From positions 1-64,000 of the forward strand of contig NZ_FMXB01000007.1 in assembly GCF_900103415.1 (NCBI RefSeq): a DNA stretch of 64,000 nt, written 5' to 3'. Positions 40,201 to 51,600 of this stretch are shown here, piece by piece. Position numbers and translations under genes: made by a program. The DNA comes from Methanobrevibacter millerae. GTDB lineage: Archaea; Methanobacteriota; Methanobacteria; Methanobacteriales; Methanobacteriaceae. Under the pieces are notes generated by a model. It saw only the letters and a program-made list of their open reading frames with translations, was not told the DNA's origin and made no database searches. Numbering within the stretch: the stretch's first letter is position 1; each line of letters begins with the position of its first letter.

Positions 40201-42667
40201 CAATGTGGAAGGTAAGGATGCAGTTATTGACGATGTTTTCGTTACCCACACTTCCGCTTACAACGGTGGGGGCGCTATTTACGTTGCAGGTGACGACGCA
40301 ACCATTTCCGGTTCCAGAATGACCTTAAACAATGCTACAAATTACGCTGGAGCGGTTTATGTTGAAGGTGAAAATGCCGTTATTGAAGGTACTACTTTCG
40401 ATAAATGTTCAGCTATTGTTGAAAATGGTGGAGCTCTTTACATTTCAGGTTTCAACGCTACAGTTTCAAATTCCAACTTCACATACAATTCAGCTAACGC
40501 AAGTGATGCACAGGGTGGAGCTATCTACATTGAAGGTAACGATACAAAGATTTTAAATTCCAACTTTGATTTCTGTGCAGCTTCAGAAGGTGGAGTTCTC
40601 TACATCAGCGGTGATAATGCGGTTATTGACGAATCCACTTTCACACACAGTTCAGCCTGGAATTATGGCGGGGCACTTTACGTTGCAGGTGATAACGTAA
40701 TTATTTCAAACTCAAACATGACTTTAAACAACGCTACCAATCATGGTGGATCACTTTATGTTGCAGGTAACAATACAAATATTAAGGGCAGTGCATTCCA
40801 AAAATGTTCTTCAGTTAACTTGGATGGTGGTGCTATTTATATCAGTGGTTTAAACACGACTATTTCCGATTCATACTTCAACAGAAACTCCGCTAACGGT
40901 ACTGATACTAAAGGAGGTTCCATTTACATTGAAGGTGAAGGAACTAAAGTTTTAGGTTCCGTCTTTGAAATGTGTATTGCAACCGACGGTGGAGTTATGT
41001 ACATTGAGGGAGATAATGCGGTCGTTGACAATTCCACATTCACTTACAGTACTGCATTTAACAGGGCAGGTGCCCTATATGTTGCAGGTGACAATGCCGT
41101 AATTTCCGGTTCCGCATTCGATTACAACAACGCTACGAATTATGGTGGATCCATTTACATTGCAGGTGACAATACCCAGATTATTGATGATTCATTCACA
41201 AGATGTTCCGTTAATTCCAAAAATGGTGGAGCACTTTATGTTGTTGGTTTAAACACAACCATTTCTGATTCTCACTTTACTTTGAACTCCGCTAATGCTA
41301 CTGGCGGTCGTGGAGGTTCCATAGATGTGGTAGGTGACGACACCAAGATTTTAAACTGTGACTTTATGAAATGTAGTGCAGACAATGGTGGAGTTCTTTA
41401 TGTAAACGGTTCAAATGCATTCATTGACAATGTTACAATAGAATTCAGTTCCGCTTACTCTGACGGTGGTGCAATGTATATTGCAGGTGACAATGCAGTT
41501 ATTTTAAATTCAAACATGACTTTAAACAACGCTTCAGACTATGGTGGAGCAGTTTATGTTACCGGAGCCAATGCTTTGATTAACAACACAATCTTTGATA
41601 AATGTTCTTCCAATAACTATCATGGTGGAGCCATTTACGTCTACGGTTTAAACACTACCATTTCATATTCCAACTTCACAAGAAACTCAGCAAACGGTAC
41701 AGGTGCTCACGGTGGTGCAATTGATGTTCACGGTAACGACACGACAATCTATAAATGTCTCTTCGACAGCTGCAGTGCTTACGATGGAGGAACACTTTAT
41801 ATTCGTGGTGAAGGTACTGTAATTGAAGGTATGGAATTTATACGCAGTATCGCACTCCATAACGGTGGTACAATCTATATTTTAGGTAATAACGTAACAA
41901 TATCCAATACAAGTTTCATACTCGGTAATGCAACCAATGGTGGTGCCATTTACGTTGCAGGTAACAATTCCAACATTACAGGTTCATCTTTCAAATTATG
42001 TATTGCAAAAGATCAGGGTGACGGTGGAGCTATCTATATTGAAGGTTTAAACGCTACAGTAGAGAATTCTCTATTTAATATTACCCAATCCACTACAGGT
42101 CGTGGTGGAGCTATTTACATTGAAGGTCAAGGCGCTGACATTTTAAATTCAACGTTCACCAGATCCAATTCCACTTCAGGTGGAGTTATCTATATTCAGG
42201 GTGATGATACTCACGTTTTAGACTGCGATATGAGCTTCTCCTCTTCCAATATTGTTCCGAACGCTACCGGTATGGGTCGTGGAGGTGCTTTGTTCGTTGC
42301 AGGTAACAATGCAGTAATTTCATCTGATTTCAGATTCACAAACGGTACTGGTGGACCGGGTTATCCTGGTAACGGTGGTGCAATTTATGTAGCAGGTAAT
42401 AATACGAACATTACTAAGTCTTCATTCTTTACTGTTATTGCGAAAAACGGTGGTGACGGTGGAGCTATCTATATTGAAGGTATTAACGCTACCGTTGAGA
42501 ATTCTGAGTTCCTTGTTACTCAGTCCGCCCGTGGTCGTGGTGGAGCGTTATACATTGCAGGGGACAATGCAACAGTTATTAATTCTGATTTCGTAAGGGC
42601 AAATTCAACGCCGGGGGTGTTATCTATATTGAAGGTGATGATACCAAGGTTCTTAATTCCTCAATGA
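34229..42667 (+). CDS. Giant adhesin-like protein, N-terminal part (signal peptide and beta-helix repeats), ends at a frameshift
   Basis: 2,812 residues as read. Residues 1-27 are a signal peptide (RKHLFIILCLFMVF, cleavage likely after LAFA). The rest is right-handed parallel beta-helix, built from repeats with GGAIY, NSxF and NNxA patterns like polymorphic membrane protein and pectate-lyase-fold adhesins. It is rich in Asn, Gly and N-x-S/T sites. Higher-order periods are 597 bases (35,630-37,600) and 399 bases (37,841-38,700 and 40,046-42,450). The frame ends with a non-repeat tail (TPGVLSILKV...IPQ) because of a one-base loss at the G-run 42,613-42,617. The repeat pattern then continues in the next frame. 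As written, the product would be secreted without its anchor. Confidence 0.9.
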   Translation: MNRKHLFIILCLFMVFISTLSLAFAADDAVDSTISAPVEDTPVIQAANTQEDIQASSPESFTQLDNLIQNTPLNGTVKLGNNYTYSGGGDTGPILINKDITIDGDGYTIDGAGSSSIFQITNNAHVVLKNLVFKNARGINGSAISMTSGEYVEINNTTFINNSAINGGAIYISSNSSTVNFTISIVNSTFINNNATNGGAIYVGGTLISITSSDFKYNTATNDGGSMYMDAGGSISKNRFEHEKAGRDGGAIYLNSTLNSSSINSSVLTKLGLFDNVMSYCTAGRDGGAGFFNATHGTINNLTLNGNVAKRDGGGIVWLCSNTGIVQSNIFNNTAGRNGGGIYLYPPTLSSIYDAAVVIMYTNFANNTAGVNNTTKGNGGALYCGGIFAVVLNSTFECDTAYDGAGIYLDVVAAINYCTFNMENATHDGGAIYFYASNTNIPQSNKYIERIMQNGGVRHSNITNCIAGHDGGAGYVYGNYGIVQNVTMINNTAGNDGGAGYVVGNYGQLFDSHFINNTAGNDGGALLWEGVNGTINNIHVINNKAKIMGGGLSLDAASSKGNISIANATFAYNNATYGGAIYCANMFTSILNCNFTFDTAVDGGGIYLDYGAYLYNITLINESADRDGGAIFLNSSNTILDPAVLKELLANDKVGLIDSLIVNCSAGHDGGAGYVYGDYCVVKNVPMYNNRAGNDGGAGYIVGNNGILVGGSFINNTAGRDGGAMLWEGVNGTVSNIEVINNTATNNGGGMSLDAASSQGTISISNSKFILNKAFYGGGVYCAGMFTSVSDSYFASDNASYGGGIYLDYGAYIHNVTMFNESAVFDGGGIYLNSSNTALDPVILQQLMLDNKVGVIDSVILNCNAGRDGGAGYVYGDYGIVNNLTMVNNYAGRDGGAGYVFGNFGQLSNSTFINNTAGNDGGALLWEGVNGTIKNITVVKNKATRNGGGISLDAGSAKGIISIDESSFSSNEGSFGGAIYCANMFTNVLNSNFAHDSAEYGGGIYLDYGAYIHNTTLFNESAEYDGGGIYLNSSNTDLDPVVLQQLMLENKVGVIDSEIVGCRAGRDGGAGYVYGNYGVVNNLTMINNYAARGGGAGYVYGNYGRLYNSTMINNTAGDDGGALFWQGNGGTVVNITCRANLAGDVGGSIFIFGSNLTFTNSKFMLSNATTNGGAIYIYGNNVLVNDSSFDKCSANNEHGGAIYAAGLNTTISKSIFTMNRVNVTAEAHGGSIDVQGNNTHILDCTFEKCNAFEGGVVYVSGSNAVLENLSCIYSFATKGGAFYIEGDDATLSNINASHNNATDYGGAIYISGNNALITESDLEKCIAYEKDGGAIYVAGLNAVISESNFVQNRADGAESRGGSINVQGNDTKILNCTFDMCTAYEGGVVYIYGSNVLIDGYSCNRSFASNGGAIYVMGDHATIADFNMSYTNATDYGGAIYIAGDFATIDNSNFTRCIAYTKDGGALFISGSNATVSKSNFVENKITGDDACGGSIYIEGDGVTLDECYFTRCSAVDGGSIYVAGDDTEIYNSAFMMTLAENDGGAIYLGGVNGHIHNSTIGFSNATRGGAVFIEGNNSLIEADFEKCFASNKGLPLVSSAGGAIYIEGNENEIKDSTFNTVGAIGGNGGAIFIEGDDNTVNNITTHTTIAVRNGPGSKGYGGAIFISGENAKIMDADFETFSASENGGTIYVEGDNANILDSTFRYGSAKDGNAIYVEGSGTLVNGSSFANIGASTHESINPSTLGGCIYVAGNDTVITCSNFTHTNAGNGGAIYVAGEGTEISHDSFVETNAVNGAGVYVAGNNTNILDSTFIRMSVTGIGGAIYLGGSKSSVKSSKFSFTNATSGGAIYIDGNESFIEGSFDHCFSVSKDDNVSSGGAILVEGNDATISNSSFAFSMAEDYGGCIFVEGKNAIITESRFENCSTTGKFGGGAVSVKGFNATISNSNFTRNMVNISNNAHGGAIDLHGDEAKVLRCDFDYCMAYNGGAINVEGKDAVIDDVFVTHTSAYNGGGAIYVAGDDATISGSRMTLNNATNYAGAVYVEGENAVIEGTTFDKCSAIVENGGALYISGFNATVSNSNFTYNSANASDAQGGAIYIEGNDTKILNSNFDFCAASEGGVLYISGDNAVIDESTFTHSSAWNYGGALYVAGDNVIISNSNMTLNNATNHGGSLYVAGNNTNIKGSAFQKCSSVNLDGGAIYISGLNTTISDSYFNRNSANGTDTKGGSIYIEGEGTKVLGSVFEMCIATDGGVMYIEGDNAVVDNSTFTYSTAFNRAGALYVAGDNAVISGSAFDYNNATNYGGSIYIAGDNTQIIDDSFTRCSVNSKNGGALYVVGLNTTISDSHFTLNSANATGGRGGSIDVVGDDTKILNCDFMKCSADNGGVLYVNGSNAFIDNVTIEFSSAYSDGGAMYIAGDNAVILNSNMTLNNASDYGGAVYVTGANALINNTIFDKCSSNNYHGGAIYVYGLNTTISYSNFTRNSANGTGAHGGAIDVHGNDTTIYKCLFDSCSAYDGGTLYIRGEGTVIEGMEFIRSIALHNGGTIYILGNNVTISNTSFILGNATNGGAIYVAGNNSNITGSSFKLCIAKDQGDGGAIYIEGLNATVENSLFNITQSTTGRGGAIYIEGQGADILNSTFTRSNSTSGGVIYIQGDDTHVLDCDMSFSSSNIVPNATGMGRGGALFVAGNNAVISSDFRFTNGTGGPGYPGNGGAIYVAGNNTNITKSSFFTVIAKNGGDGGAIYIEGINATVENSEFLVTQSARGRGGALYIAGDNATVINSDFVRANSTPGVLSILKVMIPRFLIPQ
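35540..37590 (+). repeat. 597-base (199-residue) beta-helix module, about four copies
   Basis: The marker encoding GHDGGAGYVYG or GRDGGAGYVYG starts at 35630, 36227, 36824 and 37421, exactly 597 bases apart each time. A second marker (LDPxxL) at 36149, 36746 and 37343 shows the same spacing. The first copy is the most divergent. Confidence 0.88.
37841..42450 (+). repeat. 399-base (133-residue) beta-helix module, two blocks
   Basis: The segment encoding GLNTTIS or close variants begins at 37841, 38240 and 38639 (399 apart), and again at 40046, 40448, 40847, 41246, 41645 and 42044 (402, then 399 four times). The stretch between the blocks (about 38,700-40,040) has the same short repeat but no clear 399-base period. 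Confidence 0.85.
42613..42617 (+). other. G5 run marking the frameshift that splits the giant adhesin
   Basis: Upstream the frame reads ...NSTPG then VLSILKV; the beta-helix pattern (GGVIYIEGDD) continues from here in the +1 frame. One extra G gives T-P-G-G-V-I-Y-I-E-G-D-D, like the neighbouring copy at 42,175-42,210. With that base the joined frame 34229-61062 is exactly 8,945 codons. The first frame stops with TGA at 42665-42667, which overlaps an ATG at 42664. Confidence 0.85.
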
Positions 42668-45600
42668 TGTTCTCATCTTCCAATATCCTTGAAGGATGTA
42701 CCGGTGACGGTAACGGTGGAGCTTTATACATTGCAGGGGACAATGCGATTATTTCAGCTGATTTCAGATTCAATAATGCTACAGGTAACGCTTCTGGTAA
42801 CGATACAGGTAAAGGTGGATCACTTTATGTTGCAGGTAATAACGTAACAATTACAGAGTCCACATTCTTCACGACATGTGCAAGGGATGATGGTGGAGCA
42901 TTATACATTACCGGTCAAAACGGTAAGTTATCCAATTCCACATTCACAAATAACTTTGCAGGTGACGACGGAGGAGCAATCTACTGGGAAGGTAGCAACG
43001 GTACAATATACAATATCACATGTAACGACAACAGAGCTATCAGTTCAACAGGTTCTTCAAACGGTGGTACTATCTGTATTACAGGTTCAAATGTTACTGT
43101 TGACAAATCAAGCTTCAATAAAACTCATGCATTGATTTCAGGTGGAGCAATATTTGCTACAGGTAACAATGTAACCATTTCAGACACTTCATTTGCAAAC
43201 TGTAACGTTTCAATGGAGATTGCAGATACCGGTAAAACCTATGTGAATGGTGGAGGAGCGATTTACGTATTGGGTAACTCATCCAACATTATAAACTGTA
43301 CATTCGAAAACACAAACGGCCGTGAAGGCGGAGCCCTTTATATTCAGGGAAACAACGTAACGATTGAAAACATAACTTCCACTTCCACTAATGCGAAAAA
43401 CGGTGGTTCCATTTACGTTTCAGGTCAAAACGCAATGATTCTTGATTCAAACATTACCCAAGCTCACGCTACAAGCGACGGTGGTGGATTGAACATTGTA
43501 GGTAACCACGTGGAAGTAATTAACTGTACTGTTGAAGACTGTACTTCAGGAAGTAAAACAGAATTGGGTAACGGTGCAGGTATTTATATATCCGGTAATG
43601 GTGTAGATATCGAGGATTCAAGATTCAAAAACTGTGTTGCACCGTTCGAAGATTTAGATGCTGAAAAAGGTTCCCAGGGTGGAGCTATTTACGTTGCAGG
43701 TAATGATGTTGAAATTATAAATGACACAATCGAAGAATGTCTTGCATATCAGGCCGGTGGTGTCTACATTTTAGGTAACAACGCTTTAATCAACATGTCC
43801 AGTTTCACTTCAAACAACGGTTCAGATGACGGTGGAGCACTCTACGTTGCAGGTCAAAACGGTTCAGTATACAATTCAAACTTCACCCACAACATTGCAG
43901 GTGACGACGGTGGTGCAATCTACTGGACAGGAAGCAACGGTTTCATGTATAACATCACATGTAACGATAACAAGGCTATCAGTTCAACCGGTAATTCAAA
44001 CGGTGGTACAATCTGTCTAACAGGTTCAAATATTACAATTGACAAATCAAGCTTCAATAAAACCTATGCATTGATTTCCGGTGGAGCCGTATTCATCACG
44101 GGTAACTATATTAACATTACAGACACAACATTTACGAACTGTAATGTTTCAATGGACATTGAAGAAACCCATAAGGATTATGTGAATGGTGGAGGAGCAA
44201 TCTATGTATTGGGTAACAATACCTATCTTTTAAACTGTTCCTTTGAAAACAACAATGCTCGTGAAGGCGGATCAATTTATATTCAGGGAAATGATGTAAA
44301 AATGGATAGATTAAAAGCTACGGACAATTATGCTAAAAACGGTGGTACCATTTATGTTGCAGGTGAAAATGCAAACATGACTAATTCTAATATAACCCAA
44401 TCCCATTCAGAATACGGTGGTGCAATATATATTGAAGGAGACTTTGCATACATATTCATGTCTGACTTTACTAACAATAATGCCAGCGGTAAAGGCATAA
44501 CCTCCTGTGGTGGAGCAATCTATATCAGAGGTGCCAACACCAATATTCTCAGGTCATACTTCTTAAACGATACTGCTATCGGCGGAGACGGTGGTTCCAT
44601 ATATATCGGTGGTTATAACGCAAACATTGAAAAATCAAACTTTAAAAACTCCAACGCTTATGACGGTGAAGGGGGAGCAATTTTCGTTGCAGGTAACTTG
44701 GCACATGTCCACGATTCAACATTCAACCAAACTCAGGCAGGAGACGGTGGTGCTATTTATATCGGTGGATTCAGAACAGGGGAAGATGCAAAAATCCTCA
44801 ACTGTACCATAACAAACAGTATAGCAACCGAAGACGGTGGTGCAATTTACATTGCTGGTCAAAACGCACTGATTTCTGTTGACGTCTCTGACACTAAAGC
44901 TGCAGGTTTAAAAAATAACACAGGATACGGTGGTGCTATTTACGTCGGTGGAGACGATGCAAACATTACTGTATCTTCATTCAACAACTGTAGTGCCGGA
45001 GTCAACGCATCCGGTGGTGCTATTTACGTTGAAGGGGATTACGCAAACATTGAAAAATCAACATTCAACAATACCTATGCAAAAGACGGCGAATTGGCTT
45101 CAGGTGGAGCTATTGCAATTGAAGGAAACATGGCTGTTGTAAGCGATTCCAACTTCACTGAATGTTTCGCATATAACGGTGGAGTATTATTTGTTGAAGG
45201 CCGTAGGGCAACTCTCCTCAATTCCAATGTGAGTGACTGTTATGCATACTCCTATGGTGGAGCTATCTATATTCTGGATGGTGAAAAGACACGTATCGAG
45301 GCTTCCAACTTTGATAACTGTACTTCCATTACAACCGAAGGTGGTGCAATATTTATCGACGGTGACTTTACTGTCGTCTTGAATTCCAATTTCACGAACT
45401 GTAACGCTTCCTCAAAAGATGGACTTGGTGGAGGTATTTACATCTTGGGTGAAGAGACAAGCATTCAAAACGCAACATTCGACAGATGTACGAGTGTTGA
45501 CGGTGGTGCAATTTATATTGAAGGTAATGACGCCCATATTTCCGATTCCAATTTCATCGGCAATGTATTGGTGAATTATACTGATGATGACAATTACGGT

Positions 45601-48600
45601 GGAGCTATTTACATAAATGGTGAGCGAACAGTCATTTCCACTTCAACATTTGAAAACCACTCCGCATATACCGGAGGATCTGTCTACATCAACGGTACGG
45701 ACACAACCATTTTGGATTCCGATATCAACAATTCCACTGCAGAATACGGTGGAGCAGTCTTTATCCAAGGTCTTAATGCTAAAATTAAAGGTGGAGATAT
45801 AAGCAACTGTTCCTGTAAATATGACGGTGGAGCTATTTATGTGAACGGTACCAATGCAGAAATTTCAGCCGATTTCGTAAACTGTAACGCAAGTTCAATA
45901 ACAACTCCTGATATTAAAGGTAACGGTGGTGCAATTTATGTAAACGGTACCAATACAAACGTGCACGATTCCACTTTCCTCAACTGTACTGCAATGAATG
46001 GCGGTTACGGTGGAGCTATTTATATTGAAGGAGTAGATACCACTGTTCAAACTTCCAGATTCGAGAATACTAAAACCAGTGATGAGGGTAAAGGAGGAGC
46101 AATTTACATTGAAGGTTCAAGAGCTACCGTTACGACTTCCGAATTTATCAATACTCATTCCCGTGAAGGTGGAGCTATTTATATTGAAGGTATTAATACC
46201 ACTGTAACTGACACGGTCTTTACTGAAACTAATGTAGGTACAGCCTCTTACTGGGGAGATTCCAGTTATAGTGGTGGTGCAACTGATTATACAGCCCCTA
46301 TTGCAGGTAATGGTGGAGCAATCTATATTTGGGGTCCAAATACTTATATTAAAAATGCTACAATTGATTCAAGCTATGCTACACAGCGTGGTGGAGCCAT
46401 TTATGTTGAAGGACATGATGCGAAAATATCCGCCAATATTCATGAATCTCATGCAGGTTTAACTGACACGTCAACTAACTTTAATGTAAATAATCCTGAT
46501 TATAAAGTTGATGTTCAAGAAATCAGAAATATGCTTAATGATATGGTGTCAACCTACGCTGTGAATGTTACAATTTACAACGATAATCTTTCTACAATCA
46601 AGAATAATGCAAAATCTGCTAGAGATGATCAAAACAATAAGGTTGATAATATACTTAATAATAAAAATGTATTTAATCAAGCTGTCTTTGATGCAGTTTT
46701 AGCGAATGTACTTGAAATCAATACTACATTGTCCTATTTGGAAAGTGAATCTCCATTAATTTATGATTCATTGATTGGCTATTATAATAATATTTATGCT
46801 GATTTAATTGAAATTAACACTAGTAGGGATTGGAATGAATTTAATGGACATATTAGAAATGATATTAGAAATAACTTAACTGCTATTATTAAATTTGTAG
46901 ATTATTGCAATGAGTTAGGTGGTGATTTAGGAAGAGGTAGTAATGATGCAAAATATCTACAGAATAATGATAAGACTTATGCTGCTGTGAATAGTAGGCT
47001 TGTAAAACTCCAAGACTATTATGAAGAGTTTAAAGGCGATATAAATAATTTAATCGGATATAACTCCGGATTTAATTATCTGGTAGATTATAATGAAGCA
47101 TTTGGCATTCAAGTAAATAAAACATATGACTCTGTTAATGCGCTACACGATCAAGGAATTAAGGGAGAAGGTGGTGCTATTTATGTGAACGGTACCAACA
47201 CTTTAATCTACGATTCCATCATGTCCAAAACTCATGCGGATAATAACGGTGACGGTGGTGCTGTATTTGTTGCAGGTGTAAACACTACAGTAAGGGATTC
47301 CTCTTTCGATGAATCTAAAGCTACTGATGGTGGTGCTGTTTATGTAACCGGTAGTGAAACATCTATTATGAATTCCAATTTCACTAATACCATTTCAACA
47401 AATAATGGTGGTGGAATTTACGTTGCAGGACACAATACTTATATCTCAGGAGATTCATTTGATAAATCTAAAGCGCAGGGAACTGATGCTACTGATGGTG
47501 GTGGAGCTATGTATATCGTTGGAGATGGAACCTATGTTTCAGATTCTAACTTCACATTATCAGACTCCAGTAGATATGGTGGTGCAATATATATAGCAGG
47601 TAAAAATACGGATATTCTCAGATCCAATTTCATACAGAACCATGCTTCATCTCCTGGTGGTGCAGTATACATTCAATCCAATTTAGGTTTAAATACTACT
47701 GTAGATGATTGTTACTTCTTTGATAACAGTGCCGGAGGCTCTGGAGGAGCATTGCACGTTTCAGGTACAAACACTACAGTAAATAACACTGTTTTCATAA
47801 AAAATCATGGTGTATCTTGGGGTGGTGCTATTTATATTAATGGTATTAATGCAACCGTACAATACACTAATTTAAGTGAAAATACCGCTTCTTCTAATGG
47901 TGGAGCTATCTACTGGCAGGGTGGTCACGGCGGAGATTCAATTATCGGATGTATTATCTTTAATAACAGTGCTACCTCATATGATTCTGCTTTAGGTGGA
48001 GGTGTATTCTGGAGTGTTGGTAATGATGTTACTCCGGGTGGTTTAGTAAAAGACACAATCTTTGACAGCAATTATGCCGGAAAACACGGTGGAGGTATGG
48101 ACTGGTACCGTACTGTAAACAGTACTATGGAAAACTGTACTTTCATTAATAACGTTGCCGGTAAAGACGGTGGTGGTTTCTACTGTGGTGATACTTCTGC
48201 ATTTGAAGTAAGTACAAACCTTACTTTAATTAATTCAAAATTCATTAATAATACTGCTAACTATGCTGGTGGGGGAGCTTCCATTCAGATGAGGTCTTCT
48301 CATATTGTAAATTGTCTTTTCGACGATAATATAGCATACTTCGGCGGATCCATTGTTATTAAAGATTCAAAAACTACATATAATGAAATTATTAATTGTA
48401 CTTTCATCAATTCTACTGCAAGTACCACTTTCATTAATTCCACGGTCCAATCAATTATTGATCATTATAAAGATTTAGATGAATTCTGTAAAGGTAAAGG
48501 TGGAGCGATATTCGCTAGAGACAATTATATTTCAGTTATAAACTCAACTTTCATTGACGGTAATGCTAAATACGGTGGAGCAATATTCTGGGATGGTGGT

Positions 48601-51600
48601 GAGAATTATCAAAGTACTGATCCTTCTAAAAAAACTGGTACTTTAGGTATTGGTGGCGTAATAAACAATTCAACTTTCATTGGAAACAATGCTACTCAGG
48701 GTGGAGCTGTCATGTGGACCAGTCCTGACGGAATAATAGCTAACTCAACTTTCAGAGGAAATAATGCAAGTGAAGGTGGTGCTGTCTATTGGAAAGGTGG
48801 AGTTGAATACATTGCATACGCCTGGAATTATAAAGATACATTTGCAATCCACGGTAATAACGGTAAAGTTGTCAATTCCGAATTCAGTGAAAATACCGCA
48901 ACAAAGGGTGGTGCTATCTACTGGACTGCTGAAAAAGGTAATGTTTCCAATTCAGTATTTACAGATAACTATGCTGAACTAGGTGGTGCCATCTACTGGC
49001 AAAACATCACTGAAACAGCAAATACTGGAAATCGTGCAATTTACTACAAAACAGCATCAACCGGTAGAAACGGTGTTGTCGAGAATTCCACATTCTTCGC
49101 CAACAAAGCTAATTATGACACAGGTAAAGGAGGAGCTATCTATTGGAACACTTCCTCAAGTAACATTACGGATACAACTTTCCTGAACAATACTGCAAGT
49201 AATGGTGGAGCTATTTACTGGGTAAACGGTACTAAAGTAGATAATTCAACTTTCAGATTCAACAAAGCTCATACAGGTTCTGCAATGTATTTCGATTCAT
49301 CCATGAAGGAAATGGATATCATCGATTCATCATTCTTGGAAAACAGGGCAGATTCCAACAGATTTGAAGATTTTAAAGTTGAAAATATTACAAATGGTGC
49401 TTCTACAACCGGTGTTCGTGTAAGCGCATACTTCATAGGAAACGACAATATTATTAATGCAATGTATAACAATGGCGGTGAAGTTTACTTCACTAATGTA
49501 GATTATCTTGGTGTCGATGGCACTCCTGCTCCTGTTATAAATAACACTGGTAATAGTCGTGTAACTCCTGTAAAAATCAGTACTGTACCTCCTAATTCAA
49601 ATACATTCTATCAAACCGATTATGAAAAAGGTCAGATTGTTAAAATAGTCATGTATGACCTAAACGGTCTTGTTTATGATGGTACTTTAATAACAGATGA
49701 TTATGGTAAAGTTTCATTAGAACAAAGTGGATTGGATGACTCAGTCAAAATGAAAATGGAACATCCTGCAGATGATTATTACACTTATCTTGGTATAAAT
49801 CATAATATTCAAATGGTATTTATAGATATTGAAACTGCAGACATCGAATGTCTTGATGACGAAATCATTAATCTTACGGTGTACCCTCAAAATAAATCTG
49901 AGACTAGAGCGCCTACGCGCAATCTTACAGTAAAGGTTATCGGAGATAATGGATTAACATATGAAGTAAATGTTACACTAACTCCTGTTGAAAATACAAA
50001 TCGTTCTATTGCACAGGTTACTGTTCCTAAATGTCCAACTGGCTATTATTCAGTTATGGTGCATTATTATGGTGATGATTATTACATTGAACATGATAAT
50101 TCATCTTCATTTAGAGCAAGAGGAACAGATCCTACAATCGTTATCGATACTGAAGACATCTGGGTTGGCCAGATGGAAATAATCAACATTACCGTTGACC
50201 CAACCAAAAAAGTAACGGGTAACGTATCAGTATATATTGACAGCGTATATTTCGGAGACTTGCCTCTTGTCAACGGAACCATACAGATTAGGGATAATAC
50301 ATTCCCTGTCGGACGCCATAACGTCATTGGAATCTATAACGGTGACGAGCACTTTAAGCTTGTACGTAACACATCCAGTTTCTTGGTTAAAAAATACACT
50401 CCATACTTTGTAATACATGCTCAGGACATTCTGGTAGACCAAACCGAATTTATTTGGATTGAACTTCCTAAAAACGCTACTGGATTTGTCTATCTTAAAG
50501 TAAACGGCGAACCGTATTACATTAATTTAACTGCAGGTGAAAGAAACATAACCCTTCCTGCATTCGCTCATGACGGCATATATGACGTTTGGGGTAATTA
50601 CTCCGGTGACGGTTACTGGAACAGTGTAATTAACACGACTCAATTCAGAGTTTCAAAACATAACATTACCCTGAATATCACGGATGTAGTCAAAATCTAT
50701 GGCGAATCCGAAAAGGCCAATATAACCTTCAATGTAACGGATGCGACGGGTAATGTGACAATCAAGATCAATGGTACTTTAAAGGTATATGAAAATGTTA
50801 CAATAGTCGGCGGTAAAGCAACGGTTGACATAAGCGGTCTGGATCCTGGAAATTACACCATGGAGGTAATCTATCTGGGTGACAGGAAATATAATGGAAA
50901 TACAACTTCCGGAAAACTTACCGTTAAAAGGGCAAAAATCCCTATCTATGTTGATACCTATAACATCTACTATGGTGAAAAGGAACATATTATAGCCCAT
51001 GTAAACACTACAGGATCTGTGACATTTAGGCTAAACGGTACTGTAATAGGTGATGATAGTCTCGCTAGAGGAGTTGCAGAATATGATACCAGGAACGATT
51101 TACTGCCTGGAATCTACACGGTCAACGCAACCTTCAGCGGAAATAAATATTATGAACCTGGATGGAACATTTCCACTTATGAAGTATATAAATTAAACAG
51201 AACTATCGTTTTAAATGTTTACGATATCATTTACGGAAATCTTGAAGAGTTAAGGGTATTTGTAAATGCAACAGGTAATGTAACCATTAAAGTTAATGGT
51301 ACTGAAAAAACTATTGTGCTTGACGTTGAACAATATGGAGCTATTGACAGAGGAAAAGCTTCCTGGATTCTAGAAGGTTTGGATGTAGGTACCTATCCTG
51401 TTGAAGTAACTTACAATGGTAATAATATTTATAATCCTAACAGCACCAGCGGAGTATTCCGTGTAATTCCACTGAATACTACTTTGGATGTCAGAGTCCA
51501 TGACATTTACGTATGGGATAGTGAATATCTCAACGTGACTGTAAAAGACTTACAAGGAAAGGTTATTAAAGACGCTCCTGGAAACATTACAATCACTGTT

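Noticed and set aside
42610-42620. Programmed ribosomal frameshift in the adhesin
   Set aside because: The site lacks a canonical slippery heptamer and I see no stimulatory structure; a missing base in a homopolymer is simpler.
42664-42670. Independent start of a second adhesin gene at ATG 42664
   Set aside because: No ribosome binding site, no signal peptide, and the ATG lies inside a repeat that is continuous with the upstream frame; a frameshift explains it better.
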